Notes: a model not told the origin generated them from the sequence alone. A stretch of DNA of 64,000 nucleotides from Aquatica leii (GCA_035610365.1 CM069432.1:187783027-187847026); one strand, 5' to 3'. Shown: positions 21,163 to 35,200, counted from the stretch's first letter. Translations and numbers: made by a program.

Positions 21163-22249
21163 ATGTTTACCGCTGAACAAGACACGATCATTGTAATGGC
21201 GCATTTTCGAAGTGGTACTCGCAATCCCGATGGAACTTGGTCGTATTCTCTTCAAAGTTGCATCGATCAATTCAACGAATATTTCCCAGAAGCAAACTTT
21301 GCTTATGATGCTTTCCGACAACGTAAACTAGTTTTAGTTAATCGATTTTTAAATAAGAATTGCATTTGTAAGGGGAAACCTACAGGGAGGCCTACTGTAC
21401 TTACTGCACCTGTTGTTGAAGACATTCGCAATCGCATGGAACAAAGTCCAAATAAATCAGTGGCAAAATTATCTGCGGCAACAGGTATAAAATAATTTTA
21501 AGTTCTATTTTTAAGATATAAACATTTCATTTTTAGGATTGTCAGTAGGAACTTGCCACAAAGCATTAAAAAAGAACCTTTCAATGACTCCGTACAAGGT
21601 TACGGTTTATCAAGAATTACGTGCTCCTGACTTCTTGCAGCGTGTTCAATTTTGTGAATGGTTTAATGAACATTTAAATAACGATGACCTATTGGATTTA
21701 ACTTTTTTTACGGACGAAGCATGGTTTCATTTAAGTGGATATGTAAATATCCAAAATTATCGCACTTGGGCAACCGAAAATCCGCACACTTTTGTGGAAA
21801 CAACATTACATCCTTTGAAAGTTGGTGTATGGATTGCAATGTCAAGGAGAAGGATAATTGGACCAATATTTTTTTTTTACAATACTGTAAATGCAGCTCG
21901 TTATCGTGATATTTTGGGCCAATTTTTCGAGCAGTTAGACGACAACGAACTTCAATTTGGTTACTTTCAGCAAGATAATGCAACGGCTCATACTACTCTA
22001 GCTACAATTGAATTTATTCAACAATTCTATAATGAAAGAATAATAAGCCAAGGGTTGTATCGTCCACGGTCTCCAGATCTTACGCCACTATATTTTTATC
22101 TCTACGGACATTTAAAAAACACAATTTATAAGAATCAACTGCACAATATTGAAGCCTTGGAACATGCAATTACTAATGCTATTCAAAATATTGAAGTTGA
22201 TGAGCTTCGTAATGTGTTCGAAAATTTAAAAAGAAACATTTTTGATTAA
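21163..22249 (+). CDS. Tc1/mariner-superfamily DDD transposase, two exons
   Basis: Exon 1 is 21163-21484 and exon 2 is 21537-22249. A 52-bp GTATAA...TTTTAG intron splits a Gly codon and the joined frame is 344 residues. An N-terminal helix-turn-helix region ends in NKSVAKLSAATG, then GLSVGTCHKAL. The core carries TDEAWFHLSGYVN (first Asp), QQDNATAHTT (second Asp) and RSPDLTPLYFYLYG (third Asp), with 33 residues between the last two. The RSPDLTPL...LYGHLK motif is common in arthropod IS630/Tc1/mariner-like transposases. All three acidic residues are present and no internal stop is seen, so this copy may be intact. The gene sits within CCCAATC-type inverted ends, consistent with acting on this family. 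Confidence 0.88.
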
Positions 22250-23517
22250 TTGGAAACTTTTGTCAGGATTATTATAATTATTTCAATTAATATAAAGTAA
22301 TTACTTAAATAACATTTGTTTTACTTTATGTTAATGTGTTAATTTTTGTTATAGGCACCAAATGCGTTTACAGCCACATGAAATTGAAGTATTTAGAGTA
22401 TACGAAGATTGTATTATTTATCTTCTGTAAGCATGTTAGGGCTAGTTCTACAATAATGGTATAAATGTCAGTTAAGATATACTTCGTTTGATTGTAAAAT
22501 GCTGTTGTTATTGGCTGTGTTATTGGTTAGTGCAACTAAAACTAACAGCCAAATATGTCAGTGTTTTAAAATTAAAACAAGTATAACTAAACTTACATTT
22601 ATACCATGATTGTACAACTGCCCTTAAGCATATTGCAATATTAAAAAAAAAGCGTTGATTATACCTTTTTTATACATTAATGTAACATTTCTAAAATATT
22701 ACAAATATATATAAATAATATTATAAATAATGTTTTTTAAACATTTTTAGAATGTTTTTCTAATATTGATTTTGCAACGTAATTCTGGTCATTAAGACGT
22801 TTTTGCAATGTTTTTAAAAATGTAAATATATCTTTTGTAAAACGTTGAAAAAAACATTTCAAAAATGTTTCCTTGTTGATTGGGGAAACACATAAATGTT
22901 TATTCGTTAGAAAGCAGTAAATACATACAGCGTGTCACTGATTAACAAGTTGTTTAGAATTAGAATTTAGAAGATGAAATTATAGCATCAATAGAAAAAA
23001 TATCAAAATAAAACTTGTAATAAAACATTAAAAAAACTAAATTTTCAACCAGATAGCTAAATAAACAATTACTGACATGTTACATTAAATAAATAGTTGA
23101 CACCATTAATAAAACGAAATCAAAAATGTTATCATGCGTAATTCACCGTTCTAAGAACTACACATTTCTTCTCAGTAGGTAATTTGCTGACACTAAAAAT
23201 AAAAATAAATGCTAAATAATGTTATTACATAAGATGTAGTTAAAGTGCCGTTAATACAGATGTTAAATGAGGTAATGTTACGTAGGTTAGTCAAAATACT
23301 TGAATAAATAATTAACATTGCAAAAATAAAGCTATTTTAGGGTACAATTATTACATTTTTTACTCACTTTACAAACGTATTGTCACAATTCAGCTAAAAT
23401 ATTTATGCAAAACTGGTCATACATGAAGTATCGAAACAAACCTGAGAAAAAAATTCATAACATAAACCGAAATTATAAACGATGTTTTTTTATGTAGTAG
23501 CATACGTTCTTTCAAAA

Positions 23518-25160
23518 CCCAATCAGCAAGGAAACGTTTTTTTCATGTTTTAAAAACGTTACAACGTTTTAAAATAGTCGAAATAAAAAAGGTTTTTTAA
23601 AAAAATATTTATGTTGCGTTTTAAAAATATTTCATTTAAACATTGATATTGAAATATTTTAAAACTGTTTTCTAAAACATTTTTTAGTAACATAAAAAAC
23701 GTTTTTACTTTATTAGAAATCATACTTTTGCTTGCTTTCACCTATACACTTGTCTCTTTTATATATTGTAACAAAAACACAATTATATGAAATTTTGTTA
23801 CAAATTATTAATAGATACATATTAAACCTTTTCGTTTTTCTAAAAACTTTCTTGCAAATTTGAATTAAGTACTTAATAATCGCGTTTGCGCAAAGTACCG
23901 GTACCTGCGTGAAAAGATGGCGATTTTGTATATTATAATTGCATTATATTTTAAGCTTCAAAGATTCAACAATTTCCATGGTATTACTCGCTATGCTGTG
24001 TAATGTATCGTTAGTGTATCAGTTTAATCGTTTTCTAATTTACGTTCTAGTGAAACTCAAATAGATACTTTTAGTTTATATCAGCATTTATTATGGTACG
24101 TTTTTCTTTGTTTTTTTGTTGCAAGAAATTTTGCTGAAGTATAATGTTATTTGTTACAGCAGTGGTACACTAAAACGTTCATTCTATGTACTTTATGATT
24201 TCCATTCTTTGTGATGTTTTAAGGTTATCAAATTGATACGATGAAATCGGAGATTTGAACGTGCTCAATAACAAATTAATCTTGGTATGTAATTTTTTCA
24301 GTATTTTTTGTGTGTACAAAGTTTCAAAATCTTGGATTGTTAGTTCTGGTTTTCGTTTTTACACAAAGAGGTAGTGAAAAGTTTTCTTATTTTATAGATA
24401 ATATCCTTCGGTGTGGAGGAACGGCAACAATAAAAACAACCTTTATTGTTCAGGCCTTAACAGATAAAGGTTGTTTCTATTGTTGTCGTTTTTCTACTCT
24501 GAAGGATCCTATTCATTAAATAGAAAAATTTTTAATTAATTGCAAACTTTTGAGAGGATTATTATAATTATTTCAATTAATATAAAGTAATTACATGAAT
24601 AATGTTTGTTTTACTTTTATGTTAATGTATTAATTTTTGTTATAGGCATCAAATGCGTTTACAGCCACATGAAACTGAAATATTTAGACTACACGAAGAT
24701 TGTATTATTTATCTTTTGTTAGCATTTTAGAGCAGGTTCTATAATAATGGTATAAATGTCAGTTAAGTTATACTTAATTTGATTGTAAAATGCTGTCGTT
24801 ATTGGCTAGTATAAATAAAACTAACAGCCAAATATGACAGTATTTTAAAATTAAAGCAAGTATAAGTAAACTTACATTTTTACCATGATTGTATAACTGC
24901 CCTTAAGTATATTGCAATATTTAAAAAAAAAACGTTGATTATACATTTTTTATACATTAATGTAACATTTGTAAAATATTATAAATATATATAAATAACA
25001 TTATAAATAATATTTTTTAAACATTTTTAGAATGTTTTTCTAACATTGACTTTGCAACGTAATTCTGGCCATTAAGACGTTTTTGCAATGTTTTTAAAAA
25101 TGTAAATATATTGTAAAACGTTGAAAAAAACATTTCAAAAATGTTTCCTTGTAGATTGGG
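23518..25160. mobile_element. CCCAATC-family DNA element, copy 3 (non-autonomous)
   Basis: Ends CCCAATCAGCAAGGAAACG and the complement of CCCAATCTACAAGG, with AA on both flanks. It matches copy 1 along its length, including the ATGGCGATTTTG block, the internal hairpin (24412-24500) and the AT-rich 3' part. It inserted into the Tigger-like element about 630 bp (of that element's own sequence) from copy 2. Confidence 0.88.
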
Positions 25161-25308
25161 AAAGTGATAACATTAACTTTATCCGTGATTCCAATAAGCG
25201 GCATGCACTTTACTAAAAGCAGGTCTATAAAACAAGCGGCAGTTACCGAACGCAGTAATTCTAATTTCTTAGAAAATTGTGCTATCTGCCATTCAACGGT
25301 ATTAATGC

Positions 25309-25382
25309 TGTCTAACACGATCAACTTTTTCAACCAAATTTTGAATAATTTGAATTAAAATTTCTTCGATCGTGTCAGACAC
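25309..25382. repeat. Small hairpin with GTCTGACACGATC ends
   Basis: The segment starts TGTCTAACACGATC and ends GATCGTGTCAGACA with a short AT-rich middle. A related block (GTTGATCGTGTCAGACGG) occurs at 26518-26537 in the orientation of a right end. The 1.2 kb between them may therefore be one MITE-like element. Confidence 0.6.
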
Positions 25383-26574
25383 ACTTGAACGAAATTCATA
25401 GAACCTGTTCTATTTTTCATCTAAAAATATATCCGCGCATGCGAAGTTAGTTTTGTTTATTTTCTATTCGTAACGAATGTTTTGTAACCTCAAATACGAC
25501 GAGTATCAGAAATATCATGGAAATATCAATGCTTGTATAAAATCAAACACCCGTTATATTATTATCGAAGTGCAAGGATGGATGCTCTAAAAAATACGTA
25601 CGAAACAAATAAAATGAGGTTATAATCAGTTATAATCTTTCAGGTTATACAAGCAATGCGCATGCTTTCATATTGCGGTGATAGTTTTACACTGCTTATA
25701 ACTAACGACCTTTTATAAGAAAACAACGATAAAGAACAAATAATAAGCACATTTATTAATAAACGCTTAACTACTAAACTTCAAATTCTCAGAACTGCTC
25801 GTTAAAACCGATTGTAAAAACACCTTCCTTTTACGAAAGAACAAAGTCACTATTAATACTTTCAACCGAACCTTTCCCATAAACGGGCAACTTCTTAGAA
25901 TGAACGTTAACTAAATTCAAGTCTGCATCCTAATTACGACACTTTTTAAGACACTCAACATCGGAACCGTTACACTAACTTATCTTCTTATAATAATTTT
26001 TGTTAATTTCGTTATTTTTAAAACCATACGAACATACGGCGCATCTATTCAATTTCTTAATTTTGACTAAAACTTTGTCACTTTCATTGCTTCATCTTTG
26101 CCGTTTGATCACTAAACTGCACCAGTTAAAGATACTGTAAAATTGTTCCCATTTGATGTTAAATTCGTTATGACTGCTACATGTGCACTACTTCCACTTC
26201 CTCATGCGTCCAGAAGAAAAACTTCTCTCCATCTCGCATCCGTCACCTTTCGTTCTCAACACTCGAGTCCGCTCTCCGGTCCCCAAAAACAAACTCATCA
26301 CATCACTCCCCCCTTTTTCCTCCCTATCCTTATACTACGTGTTTTTACTTATACAAATTTTCTTTCTTATACTATCACTAATATCTATCACTGCAATATG
26401 TAATTTCATGGAGAATATAACTTAGTGTCATTCACGATGTATTTTATTTAAAAATTTGTAGCATTTTTCTTTATACAATATTTTTCGTTCAAATTCTCAT
26501 TCAAAATTTCGTTGAAAAAGTTGATCGTGTCAGACGGCCTTTAGTTTGAGTCAACGCTTTTGCAAAAAAACAAT

Positions 26575-26905
26575 GGGTGCATTCAGAAAACTCAACGGTT
26601 GTGCAACAGTTGACCAAAATTACACTGAATGCGCATAATTCTGGCCGCTTACTCAGTTGCTTAGTGACCTAATGTGTTTCATTATTTTGTTGTTAACAAC
26701 ATTATATACTTCATTATTAATTTCGCTTACTAAATTTTACTGTGTTTCTCGGTTAGCATAAACAACTTCGACAGCTAACTTAGCGCAATTCCTATTTAGC
26801 TATTCACGTAGATAAAGTTAGCTATTCTCCTTCAGTAAAATTTTCCCGCTCAGAAACAAACGTTCTCAGCTGCTATCTCAACCGCTGAGTCATCTTAATG
26901 CACCC
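26575..26905. mobile_element. MITE with GGGTGCATT ends
   Basis: Inverted ends GGGTGCATTCAGA and the complement of GGGTGCATTAAGA, flanked by AAT on both sides. At 331 bp it has no ORF. A 3-bp TSD and G-starting ends are compatible with PIF/Harbinger, but no relative with a transposase is present here. Confidence 0.65.
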
Positions 26906-27039
26906 AATTTTTATGGTTAGTATTTTTCATGGTGCTTGACGTAATCACGTAATTAAATTAAAAAATTATTTAAACTTTGTTTCGTAACCCTGCTAAATCA
27001 ACGCAAATAAACATTACCTTAAAAATTACAAATCAAATT

Positions 27040-27127
27040 TTTCGTTGAGTCTTTAGCAGCCGGGGGCCCTCAGAAGCCGGGGCCCCTAGGCACGTGCCTA
27101 GTCTGCCTTATGGGTAATGCGGCACTG
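27040..27127. mobile_element. GC-rich hAT end fragment
   Basis: A GC-rich block with CCTAGGCACGTGCCTAG ends in GCGGCACTG. The CACTG end and the GGCCCC/CCTAGGCAC context resemble one end of a hAT element. The matching left end was not found, so it is treated as a fragment. Confidence 0.45.
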
Positions 27128-29057
27128 AATGGTGGCTTGTGTGACATTCTCACGTTCTTCCGATATCCCTATTTTGAAAAACACCTTGTCCATATTTTAT
27201 ACCCATAACACTTAAATATTTTTTATTTTAATCTTTTCGAACGGCAACAAGCACGCGTAATAAATACCACGTTTAACAAAAACCCCACAAGGACCCGACG
27301 AACCCCACACCTGAACTGTAACGTTGCCGATTCGCGGTAAATAAACGCTACTTTCTTGTAACTAATTTAATGGAACAAAATAAAGAAATGCAGTACATAA
27401 ATGCAATTATTAAAAGTACATAATAAAACAAACGCACTTAAAGTATGCCGTTCACAAAACATTAAGCATGAAGTAAGTAGGAAGAACAGAACTGGCTACA
27501 GTGCTGCCATCCCCTCTACTTCCTGGGCGGCAAATACAGAATTTAAAAATTTGAAATTAGCGATTACAAAAAGTAATTGTGATTAGTTATAGATATGGAA
27601 AAACCGTATTTAGCTAATTGTGGTACTTGTATTTAGAAAATAGTTTTAATGTAATACCATAAAAAAACAGGTGTAGAAATTAGTATTATTTAATATCCAT
27701 TGCATAATTTTGTATAGCAATTTGTAAGATTATAGCCTACAGGTATGTGTTAGTCAATTTGTTTTGTTCTTTTATTATTATGAAGGATCGTTATCACCAG
27801 TAATCTAAGAATTTAATGTCAAATGCACGTTTTCGCATTTAATACATCACAAAGTTGTGCGAGTTCAAATTATGATTAGAAATTAATCACAACTAACTCA
27901 CTTGTATGTTTGTACCAATAATTTCAAGTTATGCTTAATAGTAAGCTACAAACTTAACTGCCATAGAAACATTTGTTACAAAAATGAAATCTGACAAGTA
28001 GCACTTGAAAATGAGGCAAACGCCCAATAATCATTATCATGTGCAATCAAACCATGTCAAACTCTGTATAACAATAATCAACAAAGTTGTTAATGATAGC
28101 TATTAATAATCGAGATATTTTAACGCCGTGAGCGAGTGTAGCGAGCGAACGCGTTAATATTGTCGAGATTATTTGTCGTCGATTTTCAAACGAGTTAGTT
28201 TTAAAGTTTTTCTGTTGATTGTATGCTTGATTGAAAACTAAAGTATACGTAACCCGTTGTTATATCTACTAGTCGCGCAATATCGTTAAATCAGTGGTTG
28301 CTAACGATTTCATTGATTGCTATACAAAATCGTTTATTTTTGATATACATATTTCTGATACATTATTATACGTTAATATTGCTATTAACATTCGATCGAC
28401 GGAAAATGTTTTTTTTTTAACTTGAAAACTTTTTTTAAGAAGTTAAATTTGTTTGTTTTAATTTTTGAATGTAAACCATCAGGGCAAACTGAAAAAGCGT
28501 TACCCTAAATAAATAAACTAAATTTCTAAGGAGATTTACCAAATTTTGTTAGATTTTATTTTCAACGTTATTACTTTTGAGTAATTTATTACGTTCGTAA
28601 CTATAATGTTCATTCTGGATTACCCTGTATAAACAAATAATCTAAAATTTAAAAAAAACTAGCACAATTCAAATTACAGAACGTTTATTGTATTTATATT
28701 TCTGGCATTAAATAATGAACAAATAGGAATAAATTTTGAGAACTAGAACAATTAAAATAAAAACTATTTAAATGTAGGTAACAATAAAACGAAAAAATCC
28801 CTACAATTTTATTTTGAATAGTTTTTTTTAGAGATTTTGGGTTCTAGTTGTTTGTTGCCGCCCATTGATTTTTATACAACCGTAGGTGTGGTTAAATGTA
28901 TAATTAAAGCAAACAAAAACAAACTTTTAATAAAAATGCTTAGATAACAGAGGAATTCTGTACGCATAAATATCACGTAATAATGAATGTTCAACTAGTT
29001 TTAAATTATCGTCATATGGAATGATAGGTTATATTAGAATTAACATTATTGTGCCAG
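27128..29057. other. Non-coding stretch upstream of the RhoGAP exons
   Basis: AT-rich, with no domain-bearing ORF. Short ORFs such as one at 27401 are not recognisable. It may hold the intron before, or the promoter and 5' UTR of, the RhoGAP gene, but no core promoter could be picked out. Confidence 0.4.
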
Positions 29058-29244
29058 ACCTCGGCCCTGTTTGTATGAAATGAGCAGCTGGGCAGCAAGG
29101 ATGCATCGGCGAGCTGCCACATTTAGTAACGTTGTTACATCTTGTGGACATCCTTCGGGTCCTTATCCTCGCAGACTTGAAAAAGTTAAGTTTGGTGTAC
29201 CACTCGAAGAAGTCTGTAAAAATGACATTCCGGGACCACTACTT
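29058..29244 (+). CDS. RhoGAP gene, first exon seen
   Basis: Encodes a basic segment ([12 protein letters not shown]) then the start of the RhoGAP domain, [18 protein letters not shown]. The donor is CTT|GTAAGT. The frame is open back to a TAA at 29041 and a candidate acceptor CCAG ends at 29057. The exon may be internal, or translation may start at the ATG at 29080 or at 29101. Confidence 0.8.
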
Positions 29245-32200
29245 GTAAGTATTTTTGACCCATTTAAAAATCCAAATTTTTACCAGCGTATTTAAGGTAT
29301 TAATTTTAAAATTAAATAAAGAAGCACCATATCGCAAAGATGTATTTCGTGCACCTGGGCACCAAGGTGCAATGAAAAAGTTAACGCACTTTTTACAAAC
29401 AGGGCGTTTGCTTAACATGGATAATTTTAGTGTTTACACAATTGCAAGCGTGCTGAAGAAATTTCTCAGAAAAATTCCTGGTGGTATCTTTGGTAAAGAC
29501 GTGGAGCTACGATTTTTTCAAATAATCGACATGACTGATGTACACATGCAAAGAGAAGAAATTCATAGGTATTACTTAATTGTTTTTGTATATTATTGTT
29601 TGTTTTAATTTTGTATTTTAGATTAATTACTTCGTTACCAATTTTCACACAAAGACTATTAGTGTTGTTATTTGGAACTTTTCGAGTGATCGCTTCGAAC
29701 AGTGAAAAAGCTAGTACCGGTATGACAAGTGAAGCTTTGGGAGTTAGTGTGGCACCCAGCTTTTTTCATTCGTGCGTTAGTGATGGGAAAACGGCTAAGA
29801 TGGAAGATGTCATACGTTTTAAGGTAAATACGTTTTTATTTGTTTTGTCAATAGTGTACATTTTAAATATTCTCATTATATAGTTTTCAAGACATAATGA
29901 AGTCAGCACGTCAAAAAAAAAAAAATTGTATATATTTAGACATGGCACATTTTTACATACTTATTTATATTAATAATTGTAGCATAAAAGCTTGTGCTGT
30001 ACAGTGCTTTTTTTTTGCATACAGGCCGAAGTTAACGTAAGTCTTAAATTATTCATCTGTGTGTGTGTGTGATCGTTATTGGTTTTTAAACGTTTTTTGT
30101 TTAGTCAATTACAGCTTAAGTAGCAAGACTGTTATTTTGTGAAGTCCTTAGAAATTATGAATGAATAATCTAAAGATATTTTTAGTCAGATATAATTTCT
30201 ATTTAGTATTTTGAATTTTTGAAATACGCAATATAAAGCAAGGTTTAAGTTTTGAAGTTTGGTGTTGCTACGATTTTTGAACTTTTAGAAAACACTAATT
30301 TTTAATGAAATTTTCTTGGGAATACTATTTGTTTTAGTTATTTTTTTATAGGTAATTTGATTTTCCATCTATCTTTGATTTTAACAGTTTTAGTTTTGCT
30401 TTAAAAGACAAAATTAACAATAAAATCATTTTGTATACTGGTTTTGTAATTTTGATCCTGAAAAACAAATATTTTAGTAAAAGTTGTTCAAAGTAAGCAA
30501 AGTTTGAGATAATGAAAAATTTGCTCTATACTTATTTTACTTTTTAAAGTATTTTTCAAAATAGTGTTGAAAAGGTTTTCTTTGAATTAATCAGCTTTGG
30601 AGAAGAACAATGCCGTTGCTCTGTTAAAGTTTATAATAATTTCTAATGTTAGCTATAATACGGAAAAAGTTCAAATAAAACATTAGCGCTCCAATTGCGC
30701 AACTTTTTCATCGTTTAATTGGTATTGATTTCGCACTGTCTGTTGAGAAATTTAATGTTTGGTTTTTTTAAATCGCGGTTTTTATTTAATTTAAGGAATT
30801 CTAATGAAAACTTCGATATTAGATAACTAGATGCCAATGTTATGTATGAGTGGATAGTTTAAAGTAAAATTTAGAGTAAAGGCGGGTTGCACAAAGTAAA
30901 TCAAAAATGTAACAGCTGATTATTTCTCAAAACAATTGCTAAATAGCCAATGAAACAACGTTTATTCGTGATGTAACAATTGATTTCAGAAATAATCACT
31001 TGCTACATTTTTGATTTGCTTTGTGCAACCCGCCTTATGTGTCAGATACAATATTTATAACAATGCGCGTAGACTTTTCTGGTAGTTTTGCACATTTCTT
31101 GTCCATTATGCTCAACAGCTCGAACGTGTCGAATTCTTAGGACCCTATAGACCCTTGTGCAGTAGCCTGAATGATCGATGATACAGATTTCGTTTATTCT
31201 ACTGAGGATGATCGCATTTTAAGTCCTTATCGACTATCGCTCAAAAGTTCATTTTGCGATTGTTTATTCAGAATCAAGTTAAAGGATTTTTACTCGAGCA
31301 AACATTCTAAGAACCCCCTTTTACTTTCAAAAAGAATTTGCATTTTAAATTATGTATTAAAATTAATCGTTACTTTACAAATAGAATTCCTAATTTTAAC
31401 GAATACAATTATTACTGAAGTAGAATAAAGAAATTTTTAAAAATTGAATACAGATATATTATGTTTAAATAAAAGTGCTCTAAATATGTGTTTTATATTT
31501 GACTAATAATTATTTTGTAATTTGTAAATCAGGTTTTGAGATACTCGACAGAAAATGTTCCTATTATATTTTTTTTTTGATTGAATTTTATATGAGCGAT
31601 GTGAAAATTAATGATTTCTTTTCTATTACCACGATCGTCATCAGTTTTGTGAAAACTATTGCTAATAACCATCGTTCAGACCACGGCCCTTGTTTCAAAT
31701 CACGATTTAGATGATCACACACAGCCAGAAAAAAAAATTACGTAATATTTGTTACCGCAATGTACACTGACGAAGCTAAAAATCTTGGTGTTCGGGTAAG
31801 AGACTGGCTCTTCATAGTGCTGGTACGTTTTTTGGCAGCACTGAGGCTCTTACCGATTTGCGCTGTCTGCGACATTCTTGTATTAATCCCACAATTCTTG
31901 CCACATCAACAGGGTTTAAAAGCATTATGATTTGTTGTATCAATACTACAAACACTACGTGTGATAAAAAAATCAAAACAAAAGCCAGTGCAAATGAAAA
32001 GAAAACAGGTCTCATGTTCTAACTCATTTTATTGATTGAAGCTCTTTTAAAATATTTTGCCGTTAACTCAAGAACTACATTAAACTATCACGTATTAGGT
32101 ATGTGTTGGTCGTTCTTACGTTTCATTTAGATTGTTTGAATATCAAATACTGCAATAATAGGTTTCCTCGAATTTTTATAAGTTGGTTCCATCGTCAGAT

Positions 32201-35200
32201 GTTTACATTTTTAGTGATGTATGGAAATTCAGAAAACTGTTAAGCTCATTTTAATTGTTGAATCAGCTGTACTTTATACGGATAAAGATAAAGTAACATT
32301 TAATGCAGAGTATCTTCGTTGAACTATTTCTTCTGCGTCTAAGTTCTCTGATTTATTATCTGTACTCCCGTAGTTGTAAGTAATTACTACATTTGCGTAT
32401 CATTATTAAAACATATATGAACCATTACGATCACGAGGAATTAATCTAGTGGACATTCGTTATCCCATTTTACCCGAACACATTCTTGATTTCTTATCGA
32501 TGATGAATTTAATTATTAAAAATGTAAATATATGGGAGGGTCAAATTCTATTATATGTATATATGTATAATATTTTTTATTTGTGGTGGTAGTAATATAC
32601 TTGTAATAAACGATTGTTTTTTAGGCTACTTTTTGAATATCCTTTACAAATACTACACTTAATTGCTTTCATATTTTTTTTACGAAAGTCATAGTAGTTA
32701 TTAGACTCTTTAGACGTTATTGATGTAATAGACAAAATCTGCCATAAGCTTTTATTATTTTAAATGGTATAATAGGCGTATTTGAATATACTCTTGTTAT
32801 ATAATTTTACTATTATTAAAATACTTTGCGTAACGTTCAGAAAGAATTATCGATTATAGACCGCTTTTTCTTTCTGTGGTTCCAAAATTATGGTAGCTGA
32901 TTCATACTTAACAATAAAAACAAGATTGTCAAGAATCTTAAATCTCAATGCAAATATTCAAATTATAAACATCACTGTATGGATATGGAGTGATAAGTCA
33001 ACTATTACTTATGCAAAAAATAGTGGTTGAACAAAAAAACATGAATAAGGCTGCGTAGTTTTTAATCTAGTGTTCTTTAACTTAGTTTAAAGGTATTGTT
33101 TTTTTCACTTAGTATCTAATTGAAAATTAATCATCTTTGAAGTATTTAGTATTTTTAAAATTTTAAGCTGTACATATTTCTATATAATTTTGACATCTGT
33201 TAATTTAAAATTCAACACTGAAAGTTGAGTAGATTTACATTATATAAACCAAAAGGCCTTTTTTTAATACAATCACAAAAAAAAGTTCTATACGGTGTTT
33301 GCAGTCTGTCTGGTAAATCGAGTTATAGTAAGCCGCTGGTTTTAAACTTCTGGTAGCGCTCAACCGAAATGTAAAATACACAGACGTCATTATTCAATCT
33401 GCGCGGCTTAGATTAGACAGCGGCATAATGATTCTATATAAAAAAAATCACTTGAATTCAATTTTATTTTTTCAAATGTAATAGTCTGAATATAATATGC
33501 ATTATTCAGTATTCACTATACTAATATAACTCGAGAAAATACTAAAAGCTTACAATTACGTTAAATTAATGCAATAATTTTACAGTGCATTTACAAATCT
33601 AGAACAAAATTACATAATAAATCCACATTAATGGGCTAGTGGTTTTACCACTTTCATTATCCTCATATTCCGATTCATCAGATTCCCCTGTATTAACTGT
33701 AAACATTAACTTTTCTACTCCTTGTTTCATTAAATGTTCCTTACCAATGTAGTCATCAGTAATCTTGTCTGCATGATTGCAAACAGCACACCAATCTTCT
33801 GCAGTGATACTATTAAATTTTTCTCTGGCTAAAGTTTTGTTTTGTAATATTTCTCAATGTAACCTAGTTTTTTATTATAGCTCAAATTTTTTTAATAGTA
33901 GGCGCAGTACTGTACTCTGATTGTGTGGTATATTTCTTTCTGTAACCCAATTCGCGATTTCTTGTTTTAGCGTAACTGAGATTGGGTTTTTATCATACTT
34001 ATAACATTATGGTATGATGCATTATCAACTACAAGAACTGATGGAGATGGTAAATTTTGAATTAATTTGTTTTCTACACATTTAAAAAAAAATTGCTGGC
34101 ATTCATGTCGTTATGATAATCACCAGATTTAGTGCTTAAACATGTGTAAATACAATTAAAGATTTAGAAAAGTTACTGTTCTAAATGCCTCACTATCTTT
34201 GGTCAAGATCAATTGTTAGGAGGCTGAGAAAACGTTGGAAATGTTTTTAGAAGGTCCGTACGTGTATGGAATATTTATAAATCAAATGGTCATACATTTA
34301 CTACGTTTCCATGTAGAATTAAATTCGAATTGAAAACGGTATGAGGTAGTTTGCAATCGAATTCAAATCTAGTTGAACCCAGTTACAAATGACATTCGCC
34401 AAATGTCCCGTTGACGTACCGACCATACACAATTATTGGAACTCATAATGATCAATTACAAATACTAATTTACACGACAACTTGACTACATGTACAAAAA
34501 TATGGTTAAGAAGTACTTGTCAAATGTCAACTTTTTGTGAGACAAATGCGGCTAAGTAACTGGGCATGCTTGGGTTCAATACGATACTGTTTACAGGATA
34601 AAATTGTGCTTTTAATTCCGTTACGATCCTAGAATTTGCCGTATCGACCTTGGAATTCAAATCGATTTGAAAACAAGGGTGGTTTGTGGATTTGAATACT
34701 GATTTGAAAGTGTTTCCATGGTAGTGTTGACTTCCAATACCGTTTTCAATTCGAATTCAATTTATCATGGAAACGTAGTAAATAGATAATCCGTGTCATT
34801 GTCACTTAATTTGTTTTAAATGTTATTACTGTGTAACATTGTGCTGTTTGATTAACATTTTTTGAATCTTTTACTATGAAGCAATACTTCTACAGCGTCG
34901 CTATTGAGTCTATTTCTGTAATCAGTGTCATAACAACAGATACTAATTCTCATATTTTCTCACTGCACTCTCTTCAATAGTTCGCACCGCAAAGTAAAGT
35001 TCGGGGAAATTTATTGTCTAGTAAATGGCTGAATGTTGACTTCACTTTTATAAGTTAGTTGATGATAAACATCTATTTATTATTATATTATTCATGGATG
35101 CAGTCATTGCATTTTAGTTTGTATTACATAAGTCTTGAAATTATTATCACAATTTTATTGTACCATGATTATCTTTATGTATGATATACATTCGGATAAT

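Larger units (their letters stand above)
18877..22884 (+). mobile_element. CCCAATC-family DNA transposon, copy 2 with transposase
   Basis: Ends CCCAATCAGCAAGGAAACG and the complement of CCCAATCAACAAGGAAAC, flanked by GA on both sides. It carries a spliced transposase gene at 21163-22249 and a Helitron insertion at 19152-20762. The flanks of the transposase match the two defective copies, so this copy represents the coding version of the family. Confidence 0.88.
18792..25210. mobile_element. Tigger-like non-autonomous element split by two insertions
   Basis: Left end CAGTACACGCCGCC and right end GGCATGCACTT are imperfect inverted repeats, each flanked by TA. Only about 770 bp belong to this element (18792-18876, 22885-23517, 25161-25210); the rest is two CCCAATC copies. 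The same sequence family recurs at about 53780-54105 and 55622-56235, next to a Tigger transposase remnant, which supports the pogo/Tigger assignment. Confidence 0.75.

Noticed and set aside
26143-26425. Three overlapping plus-strand ORFs of 66-86 codons
   Set aside because: They are different frames of one C-rich stretch with no domain, probably part of a repeat between the two GTCTGACACGATC blocks.
28100-28200. Repeated GAGCGAGTGTAGCGAGCG-like block
   Set aside because: Short and GC-rich but with no inverted ends or target duplication; not assignable.
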